This document shows, in pieces, positions 25,261-36,025 of a stretch of 64,000 nucleotides of DNA (within the stretch, counting starts at the first letter, position 1; every line of letters starts with the position of its first letter). Origin of the DNA: Pogonophryne albipinna (lineage: Eukaryota > Chordata > Actinopteri > Perciformes > Artedidraconidae); assembly GCA_028583405.1 (NCBI GenBank), contig CM053253.1, positions 14,085,112 through 14,149,111 of the forward strand, given 5' to 3'. The notes beneath the pieces are model-generated. The model did no database searches. It was given only the letters and a program-made list of their open reading frames with translations, and was not told the DNA's origin. A program made the position numbers and the translations under genes.

Positions 25261-27517
25261 GTGTTTATCACCTTCTGAGGGAGCCCCACTGTATTCAGAT
25301 TGTACCACTCACGGGCCAGGCCCATAGTGCCAAGCGCTCTGGGTGTGGGTGAAAGATCCTCCCCCCCGCCTGAGACAGTATGTCCCTGCGTAGTGGGAGC
25401 TGCCACGGCTGCCCGCACAGCAGCTGATATATCTCCGCCAGCCAGTACATTGCAGGCCAGTGCGGAGCTATCAGGATCAGTGTGTGGCGTTGTTCTCTCA
25501 CTCTGGCCAGAGTTGGGGGTATCAGAGCCAGGGGTGGGAACGCGTACAGAAGGACCGGAGGCCAAACGTGCGCGAGCGCGTCCACGCCTAACGGTGCGTT
25601 TAAATCGCGCATTGAAAAGAACAGCTGACATTGAGCATTTTCTTTTGATGCGAACAGATCTACCGCGGCTCTGCCGTAACGCACCCACAGCTGACTCACA
25701 ATTATTGGATGTAGAGTCCAGTCTGCATAGTGGTGCACCTCTGGACAGCAGATCTGCCCCGAGGTTCATCACTCCTGGTACGTGCGTCGCTCTCAGAGAG
25801 AGGAGTCGTCCGCAGCTCCATAAGATCAGTTTGCGTGCCAGCATGTGTAACTGGAGAGAACGCAAACCCCCTTGGCGGTTTATATACGATATTGTGGTCG
25901 TGTTGTCTGTCCTCACGAGGACATGATGTCCTCTGAGAAAAGGCAGAAAGCGTTTCAGGGTGAGGAACACCGCTAAAAGCTCCAGCTAATTTATGTGTGA
26001 CCATTGGAGGTCTCTGCTCCAGAGACCCCTCACAGGTCGACCTTCGTATATACCCCCCCAGCCCGTCAGACATGCGTCTGTGGTGACCACCTTCCGCGAT
26101 AGAACAGCACCCATAGGCACGCCCCGTACTAGAAAAGTCGGGTGTAGCCAGTGGCGCAGTGCCATTACGCATTTCATAGTGACCATCACTCTCCGCGCTC
26201 CATGACGCGCGGGGTCCAATCTGAGGGCAGCTACCCAGCGCTGAAACTCCGAATTCAGGCGTAGGCCCAGGAAGAGTACAGTCTGGGCTGGGGACAACAT
26301 GCTCTTTTCTGTGTTTATTACGAAACCCAGGTCGAGCAGGTGTTTTATGAGGACATTCGTCTGCGTAATAGCCTCTTGCTCCGACTGTGCGAGAAGGAGC
26401 CAATCGTCCAGATAAGTTGCCAGGCGAGTACCCTGTTGTCTTAACGGGGCTATCGCGGCTTCCGTACACCGTACAAACACTCACGGGCTGAGAGACAGGG
26501 AAGTACTCTGTACTCATAACAGACACCCTGAAAGGCGAACCTCAGATATTTCCTGTGTGGGTAATATACTGGGATGTGGAAATACGCACCTTTCAGGTCG
26601 ACTGATGTGAACCAGTCGTTTTGGCGCACGAGACGCAACAGAGATGTGTGAGTGAGCATTCTGAATTTGTATCTTTTGAGATATTTGTTCAGAGCTCTCA
26701 AATCTAGTATAGGCCGAATTCCGTTCCCTCCCCGTTTGGGAACGAGGAAATACTTGGAATAAAAGCCGCTCTGACTCTGTTCGGCGGGTATTATCGATAT
26801 AGCCTTCTTTTCTAGTAGCGAGAAAATCTCTTGCTCCAGAATATCGGCCGACTCTCCCCGGGCCTGTGAATACAGAATGCCCGAGAAGTGAGAGGGGGTG
26901 ACAGCGAATTGGAGCCTGTAGCCCCGTGTTACTGTCTTGAAAATCCAAGCAGAATCTGTGAGCATCCTCCACTTTTCGCTTCTCAAAGCGAGCGGAGATG
27001 TCACAGCTCTGTCGTCTGCCCTCAGGGTCTCTATTTGTTGTGTTATGGGGCCCTCTAGTGTCTGAACACGGTGGTACCTCAGGTTGACAACCCCGGCCGA
27101 CACTGCGCATGCGCGTGGCGGTAGTGCCTTCACAATCCCGTCTATTGTCCGCCTTTTGAGAGAGGCCGTAGCCGCTCTCAAAAGAGGGGCAGACGACAGA
27201 CTGTTTATTGTTTTTATTGTTTTTCTTTTCATTTTTATTGACTGCGCCCTTGGCTTCAAGCCTGGAAACGACAGTGGAAAATGATTTATTAGGAAACAAC
27301 AATGATGACATGTGTTTGTGTGACGTAAACAGGCAGCGGAACTTGCTGTCTTCGATGTTAAGTCCATTTCCCTGATGGCGCGAACTTGAGGATGACGTTC
27401 TGGCATCACTCGAGGCGGCGGGAAGATGGGGGCATGGTGGCACCCCGAAAACACATGAGCATCTAACACTGGAACGTGCTCTGGAGCTGGGGAACAGGGA
27501 ACTTCCAGCTCCTTCAT
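25182..27517 (-). pseudogene. DIRS reverse transcriptase/RNase H polyprotein (frameshift and nonsense)
   Basis: The N-terminal part (27517-26450) includes RT fingers/palm signs: KYFLVPKRGGNGIRPILDL and SVDLKGAYFHIP (first catalytic Asp). A frameshift near 26470-26480 then moves the frame. The following frame (26480-25986) carries the YLDDWLLLA active-site motif. A TAG right after WSHIN (25986-25988) interrupts the polyprotein, and the RNase H part resumes in the same frame from about 25970 (VRTDNTTTISYINRQGG, containing the catalytic DNTT). The region 25700-25260 should link RNase H to the recombinase; a Dam-like methylase domain is known in related elements but I cannot identify its motif here. 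RT starts 17 bases after the gag stop. Confidence 0.88.
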
Positions 27518-28890
27518 CGAGGAGAGGAGGCTGTCAGGCCGCCCGCTTCTTCTTCCTCGCCTGGTGGCTGAAAACCTGGGTCGGCTGCGCCTGAGCGGCA
27601 GCTGCCGGAACCGGAGATTTTCTTGGCCAGCTCCCCCTCGCCTCGTGCCTGGGCTGGGGACCCGGGACGGGCTGTGGTCTCTGCTGCTTCGGTATCTTGA
27701 ACCGGGCAGGACGTGAGGCAGCTTGAGTGAAGGCCTGCCGCGGAACCATTGAAGGTGGCGGCTGGACCCTTCGGGGGAGACAGAGCTGGAGATTCTCGTC
27801 TCCCTTCCTTTTTGATTCGCATCTCAGCTGCATCGAAGCTAGAGCGGAGCCAAATATGCCCTTGGGAACAATAGGCATGTCCAGAACATCCTCTTTTTCC
27901 CGGTCTGGAAGGTTCGTCAGGTTGAGCCACCTGGCTCTCTCCTGTACCACCATAATTCCCAGTGCTTTGGCCGTGGCTTGGACTGCACAGCACTGCACAC
28001 GGAGGCAAATGTCCGTGATCGCTGCGATCTCGTCCCACACGGCAGGCTCAGGTTTGCTCGACAAGTCTTCGCAGAGCTCTGCCTGGTAGGCGGTCAGCAG
28101 CGAGGAGACGTTGAGTGCCCTGGCGGACAAAGCTGCGGCTTTATAGGCCCGTTCGGTCATCGCTGACTGGAACCGGTCTGCCTTTTCCGGTAGCATGGGG
28201 TTCCTGCTCGGTGTCGAAGCCAGCCTCGGTTGGAGGTGGGCTGCCACCAGCGGTTCCATGGGCGGCATGCGGAGAAGGCCGAGCCTCTCCATACCGTCAC
28301 AGTCCAGGGAGGAGGAGGCACCCTGGATTGGGGCCTTGTTGCTAAAAGGGCGGTCTTTCCACGAGACCGACACCTCGTCCAGCATCTCCGGAAAGACTGG
28401 AAGGAGCTGCCTCTTCGTCCTCGCTGCTTGGGGCAAGTCATTCCCCTCGTAGCGAGATCTGGAGGTCTCCTTGGCCACTTCAGGCCATGGGATGTCCAGC
28501 CTGGACGCAGCGCGTTGACACACGGCCTGCAAGTCCATACTTAGGACGGGCGAAGCTGGTGTGCTTTCGCTCGGGAGAGCGGACATCGCTCCCGGCTTTG
28601 CAGCCTGAGCCGATGAAGCGAAGATGTCATCCTCATCCGAGTCGGACAGGAGGAACTCAGAGGTATCCTCTTCGTCCTCCATATAGTCCAACTCCAGGAC
28701 ATCCTCCACGGGTGGAACCATGGTGAGGTCCAGTTGGGAGCCCCAGCTTGACACAGCGCGGGGCTCCGCTCTCGCGGCTCTTGCCGCCACCGGGTCCCAG
28801 CCTGACACGGCGTGGGGCTCCGGTTCAGCGGCTGCCGCTGTTGTTGAGCCCCAGTCTGACACAGCGCGGGGCTCAATCTCTGCGGCGGAC

Positions 28891-28935
28891 GCCACCATGT
28901 CTTGATTGCCGGCCGGCGAATCAAGACATGGTGGC
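28891..28935. repeat. 17-bp inverted repeat with GC-rich loop in gag
   Basis: GCCACCATGTCTTGATT (28891-28907) faces its exact inverse AATCAAGACATGGTGGC (28919-28935) across an 11-base GC-only loop. It sits exactly where the gag frame breaks and overlaps the first tandem unit. Confidence 0.92.
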
Positions 28936-28986
28936 GGACATGGTGGCGGACATGGTGGCGGACATGGTGGCGGACATGGTGGCGGA
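28927..28986. repeat. Five 12-bp tandem units in gag
   Basis: CATGGTGGCGGA occurs five times head to tail, encoding a repeated SATM tetrapeptide on the minus strand. The unit length is a multiple of three, so copy changes alone would not shift the frame. Confidence 0.95.
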
Positions 28987-29201
28987 CATGAGGGGGTCCT
29001 GTCGCGACAAGCTAGCTTGGCGTGCTAACCGTCGGCGGAGGCTCTTAATGGTGAAACGGGTACAATGCCCGCACGAGCCGGGGTTATCGATAGCCACCCG
29101 GGCGTGTTCCAGCCCGAGGCAGGATGAGCAGACCTGGTGTGAGTCTGTGCCTGAGATCTTAAACCCGCAGCCGCATAGCCGAGCCTCCGAGTCCCTGACT
29201 C

Positions 29202-29578
29202 CTCTGGTGTGAGGGAGAGAAGGGTCCATCTTCGTTCGCCGGGGTGTCGGCGTGGAGTGGACACGCTAGTAACAGGTACGTTACTGAGAAAAAAATCCAA
29301 CCTTGCCGTTAGTCCGAAAGGAAAAAAGCGACGGTGTAGATTTTATTCTTTAAGAATATTAACTGGTGTGTTAATACCTTCTTTTTTTTTTTAATCTCAG
29401 TCTCCTCTGGTGTGAGAGAGAAAAGAGAACGTCCTCGTTACCGTGGTGTCGGTGTGGAGGGAAGAAAAAACTAGCAACAGGTATGTTACTAGCTTGAAGA
29501 AAAAATCAAACCTTACCGTTATTTCGACAGAAAGAAACGGCGAGGCAGATTACAATATTAACTGGTGTGTTAATATTG
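29202..29578 (-). repeat. Two ~190-bp direct repeats in the DIRS 5' region
   Basis: The block beginning CTCCTCTGGTGTGAG occurs at about 29202-29378 and again at about 29400-29577. Both copies continue through a GTGTCGGxGTGGAG stretch, TAGxAACAGGTAxGTTACT, AACCTTxCCGTTA and ATTAACTGGTGTGTTAATA. The copies are moderately diverged. They lie between the gag start and the 5' terminal repeat and may be promoter or leader repeats. Confidence 0.85.
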
Positions 29579-29699
29579 TTCAGTCTTCTTGCAAAGCAAA
29601 AAAGTAACCGGCAAGCGGCCATCGACCGAATGTTAGCTTTGGGTTCAGTCTATGGACCGTTAAGCTAGCCCGGCTACTGATAATTCGAGATGTGCTCTG

Positions 29700-29890
29700 A
29701 AGCGAGAAGAGGTGTTTGAATGACGCTGCGTCGTAGCGCAAGCTACTTAAAGGGTGGGTGGATTCCCTGACGTAGACGTCAAGATCACCAGCCAATCAGG
29801 ATTGTCGTAATGAGATTGATGCTTCTGTTTGCATACGCGTTGAGGCGCATCCCATAGTGAGACATCGAACGGAGTGTTATGAATGAGAAC
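29700..29890 (-). repeat. DIRS 5' inverted terminal repeat
   Basis: This is the inverse of the region 23927-24090. The last 41 bases (29850-29890) are repeated in the ICR at 24169-24209. The end is GAATGAGAAC, directly followed by LINE-derived sequence. Confidence 0.88.
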
Positions 29891-31981
29891 TTTGCAGTAG
29901 AACCTGCACATGCAGTTCGCAATGTGCAGGTGCCCTCGGGTTTTGAGCCTGGTCTTGGGCACTATCAGCAACAGCTGGTCAGCAGACCTTAAAGCTCTGG
30001 CTTGGATGTAGAGATGGAGGAGTTTGGCTATATAGGCCGGAGCCAGCCCATTTAGGGCTTTGAAAACAAATAAAAGGATTTAAAAATAATTTCGGAACCG
30101 AATTGGAAGCCAGTGTAGTGAGGCCAGAATTGGGGTGATTTTTGTGGCCAGTCAGAAGACGTGCAGCTGTGTTTTGGACTAGCTGCAGGCATTTAATTGA
30201 GGCCTGGTCCATACCCACATACAGAGCGTTGCAATAGTCCAGTCTCGAGGTAACAAAGGCATTAATAAGTAATAACCCTTTCTAGGTCTTTAAAAGATAA
30301 AACGACTTGGTCTTGGCCAATAGTCTTATTTAAAAAAAGCAAGATTTTACTGGTGCTGACCTGCTTGTCAAATTTAAAAGTGCTAGTGAAGGTCACTCCA
30401 AGGTTCATGACAGAGGGGAGGATGTTTTCATTGAGAGAGCCCAGAATATGAACCGGAGAGGTTGGAGGTTGGGGTCCAAAAAAGATGACCTCTGTCTTGT
30501 TCTCATTGAGGTTAAGGAAGTTTTTGCTCAGCCAGGATTTTATCTCTATCAAGCAGTCCATCAACTGCTGTAGTGAGTGTTTGACATTTGCTTTGAGAGG
30601 CAGATAGATCTGTACATCGTCGGCGTAGCAGTGGATGGGAATATTGTGTTTAGTGAGAATTGAACCTAGGGGCAGTATGTACAGTAAAAAGAGGATGGGG
30701 CCCAGGAGAGAGCCTTGGGGAACCCCACAGGTAAGAGGGGCTTTAACAGAGGAGAAGGCAACTAGCTGCACTGAGAAGCTACGGTCTGTCAGGTAGGACC
30801 TGAACCATGCAAGGGCAGAGCCTGTGATGCCTGCGGACTGTTCAAGCCGTGACAACAGGATGCTATGGTCCACAGTGTCAAAGGCAGCTGTCAGGTCTAA
30901 CAGCACTGGGCTACCTGAGTCGGCGGCTAGGAGCAGATCATTAAAAACTCTTAAAAAGGGCTGTTTCAGTGCTGTGCATAGACTGAAACTTTTCATGGAT
31001 GCCATATGTGGTTAAGAACGACTGCAGCTGGACATAGACTACTCGCTCCAGGGCTTTAGATAAAAAAGGTAGCTGGGAGATGGGCCTAAAATTTGCGAGA
31101 ATGGAGGGGTGGAGATTTTTCTTTTTAAGTAGTGGCTGGACCACGGCATGTTTGAAGGCAGCTGGGACATATCCTGAGCTAAGAGAGGTGTTTATTAGTA
31201 ATAAAATACTTGCTCCAACTGATTAGAAAACATCTCTGAGAAGGCGGCAGGATCTGGGGTAGCATTAGTGTGGGCTAGCCTAAGTGCAGATACTTTTTCG
31301 ATAAAAAAATGTAAGAAACTTATCACAGAGAGTATTCAATGGCACAATTGAAGAAACATCACAGGGATTAATGATAGAGTTGAGGACATTAAAAAGAACC
31401 TGAGGTTTATGGCTGTTTTTGGAGATTAACAGAGAAATGTGCTCTGTTTTGGCTGCCGTCTGGTAGTCGGAAAGGCAAGCACGAAAGATTTCTAGGGAAA
31501 CATGGAGTTTATCCATTTTCCATTTTCTTTCTGCACGCCTGCAGGTGCGTCTGAGAGCACGAGTACAGTCATTGAGCCACGGCTCCGAGAGAACTTTGGT
31601 GCGTCTAACCGTAAAAGGAGCAACATAATCCAATATTAGGGTAAATGTCGAGTCAAACATGGAGATAAACTCATCAACAATAAAATCACAGTTCACCTCT
31701 AATTTACAGATCAGGGAAGCATGAAAAACATCAGAAAACTGTGAGGCAGTCAAGGGGTTAATCGAACGCAGACGACGCGCAGGGGCACGTGATTCGACTC
31801 CTGCGGAAGGGATCAAAGTTGTAAACAGAACCGGTAAATGGTCTGAGACACGCATTGCTGCACAGATTTCCTCCACAGAGACAGACAGTCCAAACGATGA
31901 TATTAAGTCCAAAGTGTGTCGCCAATTTATAATTTCTTTAAACTCCAGTGTATAAAAAAGATAAATGCACTGAATGTACAC
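29891..31981 (-). mobile_element. Truncated L2-clade-like LINE
   Basis: The minus strand encodes parts of one ORF2. An endonuclease C-terminus (SDHLPVLF near 31850) is followed by the linker, then a reverse transcriptase with LDLTAAFDTVDHSILL, GVPQGSLLGPILF and CYADDVQIYL, then the post-RT region (LQLVQNTAARLLTG near 30165; LLIVPKTRLKTRG near 29955). The sequence ends at the DIRS boundary, so the LINE 3' UTR and tail are missing here, and I do not find them on the other side of the DIRS element. The 5' end is truncated in the endonuclease near 31.98 kb. The style matches fish L2/CR1-clade elements. Confidence 0.85.
29950..31940 (-). pseudogene. LINE ORF2 (endonuclease end plus reverse transcriptase), frameshifted
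   Basis: The longest frame (31005-30262, 247 residues) covers RT palm motifs including the catalytic YADD. The frame 31981-31280 (233 residues) covers the end of the endonuclease and the linker. A further frame (31144-30941) covers the RT start with KKKNLHPSILANFRPISQLPFLSKALERVV. At least two frame changes and several stops separate the pieces, so no functional enzyme can be made. The codon-level similarity to the LINE at 38-41 kb is clear in RT motifs but the two are different subfamilies. Confidence 0.85.
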
Positions 31982-33256
31982 TGGATCTATGTTATTAACA
32001 GGAATCAGAAATTATTATCATGCTCCTAATCATCTTTGCAACAATACATTACAAGGTCTGTGTACATAAATCCCATAGCATTTAGCACTTAAGGCATTAC
32101 ATCAACAGTGTGGCGCTCAGAGGAAGAGCCTACTGGAGCTGCCACATCCACTTTGGGTGGAAGTAATTAGATAAGACACTTAATGACAACATGTTGACTA
32201 GATGTGATGGGAACCACATGGGCACAGTGTGCAGTCTGCCCTCTAATCCCACCTATATGTTACCATTTCACAAGATACAAGGGGCTATTAGATGTGTGTT
32301 GGCCTCCCACTCTCATCTCTGGCCACAAAAGCAAGTAGTAGACCTCATAAAAGCAAAGCTATAAAGCCTCAATGTAAAACTTTAAATTAAAAAAATTGAC
32401 CAACAAACTGCAAAAACCGCACTAGAATAACTATAAACCTCTAAGTGATGCTGAATAAATCTCTGTGCTGCAAACTACAGTAAAAAAGAAATTCACATCT
32501 GGGGATCAGATTGCTTATTTTATCATACAGCCATTTTCCTATTCAAGGAGGGCAGTAAATCACCTCTAATTGGATCTCATATGCAGCATGTGTTTAGAGA
32601 CTGCAACTCCAACCCCCAAAATCCCCACGGTGAAAAAAACAATGCAGTGAAAGAATAATATGGCCTTTATACAACTTTAACTGCCTGTATGTTTAGTCAA
32701 TTTTCAGCTATTATATAGGATACTAATGAAGTATGCTGAATTGATGAAACATTTGAAAACCTATGTTTTCTATACTGCACTGCATGAACGGATATGGCAC
32801 ATAAAAGATAAACAGATCAGGGAAATCATTTCTTTATGAGGAGTTATGAAATTCAAACCATTTGCATTTCTATTTTTGTCCGCTCTCAGCAAGTGTCCAT
32901 GACTGTCATGGATTAAGGGCTTCTGATGTAAACTCATCAAGCAGAGGGCAGGTCACCCTAACATTGTTAGCTCCAGAGTGAAAGGGTTACTGATCGCTAA
33001 CTGAAATGCTACACTTATTTCACTTTTAATTCATGTTGTCAAAACTCTAAATCCAATAACAGTCGGCAGGTTTTGACTTAATTTGGCTCCTTTTGTCTCA
33101 TATTGTTATATACTTCCACACTCAAATTAATAAACAAAAATAAGGTTGTGAAAATCGCATCAGCACAGCAACAGAAACAAGTTTAAGAAGGCTACATTAT
33201 GTATGATGGATGAGATTAAGGATATTTACCAAGGCACACCCAAATGGCATCGCCCG
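31982..33256. other. Noncoding DNA
   Basis: AT-rich sequence without a recognised gene, RNA or transposon end. Confidence 0.5.
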
Positions 33257-33649
33257 GCGGCGTCTATCGTTATTCCAACCCAGTTTAGATTTAACCACGC
33301 CCACTTCCGCATTACGCAAGAACGTAGCTCTACGCGATAGCGTCATAGACTTCTTCTTCGGCAGTTACAGCGGTCGCGGTAAAGCAGGATATTGAATAGT
33401 TGTTTTTTATTGAAGAGTCCTGAGATTGTATTACTGGTGTTTTATCATCAATAAATAGCCTGTGTGTATTCTCAAATGTCGTTTTCAGGACAAACAAAAG
33501 ACGTTTTAAATATCTTATCAGCTGGTGTAAGTGCAGAATATTGAATATAACCTTGACTATGACGCTATCGCGTAGAGCTACGTTCTTGCGTAATGCGGAA
33601 GTGGGCGTGGTTAAATCTAAACTGGGTTGGAATAACGATAGACGCCGCC
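33257..33649. repeat. Fold-back element with 93-bp arms
   Basis: The arm at 33257-33348 (starting GGCGGCGTCTATCG, ending GATAGCGTCATAG) is repeated inverted at 33557-33649 with nearly full identity. The 208-bp spacer is unrelated and AT-rich. This is a MITE or fold-back structure. I could not define a target duplication: the outer flanks share only a GC-rich CCCGGCG stretch. Confidence 0.85.
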
Positions 33650-33761
33650 CGGCGGGGACTTTAGGTGGCCGAAATCGAGCGCCCCCCTCATTACCCAACC
33701 CTGTCTCCTAAAAATTACGTTCCCACAGAACTAAACTGCATTCTCAATTACGTTTAGCTAG

Positions 33762-33896
33762 AAACGTATTTTCTCCCACGTTACGTTTGTTATGAACGTA
33801 TCTCAAATATGTTTATTTTCTACACTTCCAGAAACATATTTTCTCCCACGTTACATTTCTTATGAACGTATCTTAAATACGTTTATTTTCTACATA
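33762..33896. repeat. Two ~68-bp subterminal repeats in the left arm
   Basis: AAACGTATTTTCTCCCACG...TATGAACGTATCTCAAAT...TTATTTTCTACA at 33761-33828 is repeated with a few changes at 33829-33896. The same pair is present inverted in the right arm (about 36620-36753). The unit contains ACGTATTT and AACGTATC motifs that could be transposase-binding repeats. Confidence 0.85.
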
Positions 33897-34010
33897 TCTT
33901 TGCCATTTATTGTTTTGCTTATAATAATGATAATAGTCATATAAATATCATTTTAGAGTACACATTTGAAATCAGTAGGCGAGGCTGTAATTTTGCCAGC
34001 TGTTACTCTC

Positions 34011-34200
34011 ATGAGCGAGACAGAAAATAATAGTTTTAACATGCCAAAAAGCTGCTGTGTCGTTTATTGCACCTCAAACATTAAAACAAATCCAGAGTTA
34101 CGTGTTTCTGTACTTCCTCTAAGAAGAAAGGACAGTACAGAAGATCTCTGTGGCTTCAGGCTTGATCGCCGTTCAAATGACAGCGTTGGTTTCCCCAAAA
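34011..34200 (+). pseudogene. THAP zinc-finger ORF start, left arm
   Basis: From ATG at 34041 the frame reads MPKSCCVVYCTSNIKTNPEL, matching the start of a THAP C2CH zinc finger (MP, then C-x4-C). An in-frame ATG lies at 34011, ten codons upstream. About 36 residues in, one base is missing relative to the right arm (AGTACAG against AGTAACAG). In the other frame the sequence continues as NRRSLWLQA, the expected THAP Trp helix, before a stop. The domain is therefore broken and only its first half is present. The second Cys/His pair of the finger is not found. Confidence 0.65.
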
Positions 34201-36020
34201 GTGGGCGGGGCTGTAAAGTGACGTCGATTTTACTCTCATCTATTATTCAAAACCATTCTATTTATTTATTCCGAGTGTTCTTGCTTTTCTCTTTGGAAGT
34301 CATCACATAACGGCATTGTAATACACTGTTCGGCTGCATTAAATATTACACATCTGCCGTAGTTATTTATTTATAGAGCCCTGATGAGAAGACCTTTGGA
34401 CAAACTTGAAGAACTGCCGCCAAAACTGAATATGTGACGTGGATCATAAATCAACAATTAAACAACATCTTGCATTTCTTTTCATAAAATACGTCTCCTT
34501 GCAGTATCAATAGTAATTCGGCTGACTTTTATATTTGATCCAATTGGTAGATAGGTTATATTTACACCATAACGGTGCACAGCTGATATAAAAGGACTTG
34601 TAGTTTGTAAAGATATTACTGATTTTCTTTGAATATAAGAATGTAAATACTGAGTTTAGAGAATAGTCAGGGGATTTGGGTGATGGGAGACACATCTATG
34701 GAATCACAATTTCAATAGCTTACCATTAAATGACGGATATGCCTTTCTGTCTGTGATGTTTTACAAATCAGATATTAATGTGTAGAAGTAAAACATGAGA
34801 AAAAGTATAGCAATATCCTGTAAAATTATGTAAAAACATGAATAAAACTACACATCTTCAGATGTTATACACAAGTGTCCTACACTAATACTACAAAGTT
34901 ATTATTAGTATGCTGTGTGTAGCTTGTGTGCACCGCCTAGTGGTTAAAGCACGTTATTGAATTATTTTTGTTGAATAATGTTATTTGATGAACAAAATAT
35001 TAAGAGTACATACTTTTATAGGGGGAAAGTAGAAGGTCAATGATAGAAATATAGAATATAAAAAATCAAGAAGATACTATAAGTGATCTCTACAATAAAA
35101 CAGTTTAGTGCAGGATGTACAAAGATATTAATAGGAGGATGTAACACATTAAAGAATACTTTAGGTTAAGGTCTTCTTTCAAATAAGAAAAAAGCTTTGG
35201 GGGTATCTATCTACAGATAAATATTAAGCCTGACAAAGTACTTAACGTCTAATATATTGCTTCCCTGCAATGTTAACTATGTTGAAGCACTTATTTTAAC
35301 TGATATTATATACATTAATTATACTCTTATGTATGTAGATAGTATAAGAAATGTGCAGAATTTGACAGTTTAATGGTGGAGGTATACACACATATTGATA
35401 AATGTCTTGTAATGCACTATTGAGGAACCTGTGACCCAAGTTTTTAATTCATTGCATAAACACCATAGTTGTGTATATGATATGTCAATAAACCTTTGAA
35501 AATCTTGAAATCTTGAAAGGGATGTGCAAAATAGCCATTATATACAATTTTTAATTAACTATTAGTTGAGAATAACGAGTAATTAATTTACTTTATAGAG
35601 ATCTGCAGATAAATGTTTAGTCTTCTCAAGCACCAACTATAAAATATCTCTCCTGATTGTTGGCACTTGACAATCACCTTTCCCTGAATTTTACTCAGCT
35701 GTAACTAAAGTCTGCTTTAAGGGTTGTTTATATTTCACATCATTAATCAGAATCTGCAAAGTAACTAAAATAAATGTAGTGGAGTAAAAATACCAGGTTA
35801 ACCTCTGAATTGTAGTAGAGTAGAATTACAAAGTAACAATGAGCTGTCATGTGGGTATATATGAATGCTGCCCATTATGGACACAAGCGATTTTCACTCA
35901 TTTAGTAATTACATGTTTTAAATGTGTACACACCAATGTGTTTCCTATCGCCTAAACCTCCAGGGCTGTACACAGTTTAATACTGTCAACTTCTAATTTT
36001 GGGGAAAACGAAAACGTCTT
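34201..36020. other. Interior of the THAP composite, AT-rich
   Basis: No transposase or other long frame. Near 35487-35519 a CAATAAACC followed by a TCTTGAAA repeat resembles the 3' end of a retroposon. GGTTTCCCC...GGGCGGGGC and TGACGTCG lie just inside the left arm (34187-34227) and look promoter-like. The rest is unassigned. Confidence 0.45.
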
Positions 36021-36025
36021 TTAAA

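Larger units (their letters stand above)
27534..29229 (-). pseudogene. DIRS Gag-like ORF (interrupted)
   Basis: The N-terminal part (29229-28921, 102 residues) has Cys/His pairs consistent with a zinc-binding fold: CGCG near residue 19, then CSSCLGLEHA, then CGHC. It runs into five SATM repeats and stops at TGA. The rest (28898-27534, 454 residues) resumes in a different frame: Ala/Glu-rich repeats near the start (AEPRAVS-type units), a conserved middle (residues roughly 120-360) and a basic tail ending RKKKRAA. The break coincides with a 12-bp tandem repeat and an inverted repeat. Gag of DIRS elements is poorly understood; it likely packages RNA. Assignment rests on position and the Cys-rich start. 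Confidence 0.72.
23868..29890 (-). mobile_element. DIRS-type tyrosine-recombinase retrotransposon (6.0 kb, defective)
   Basis: The element reads on the minus strand in the order gag, reverse transcriptase/RNase H, tyrosine recombinase. The ends are inverted repeats: the region 23927-24090 recurs inverted at 29700-29850 (blocks such as GCATACGCGTTGAGGCGCAT and AAAGGGTGGGTGGATTCC). An internal complementary region lies inside the 3' end. Both ends finish in AAC, and no long target duplication is seen, as expected for DIRS elements, which integrate a circular DNA with a site-specific recombinase. The copy is dead: gag is interrupted, the RT frame is shifted near 26470, a TAG precedes RNase H, and two stops lie in the recombinase N-terminal part. 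It abuts a truncated LINE on its right. Confidence 0.92.

Noticed and set aside
25300..25926. 208-residue plus-strand frame inside the DIRS element
   Set aside because: Antisense to the RNase H/recombinase region; no motif. It is a shadow of the minus-strand coding sequence.
26514..27443. 309-residue minus-strand frame overlapping the RT
   Set aside because: It is in another frame over the RT/linker region. Its composition (Arg/Ser-rich) and lack of motifs mark it as a shadow of the true RT frame.
28927..28986. CRISPR array
   Set aside because: Contiguous 12-bp tandem units without spacers in a vertebrate transposon; it is a minisatellite.
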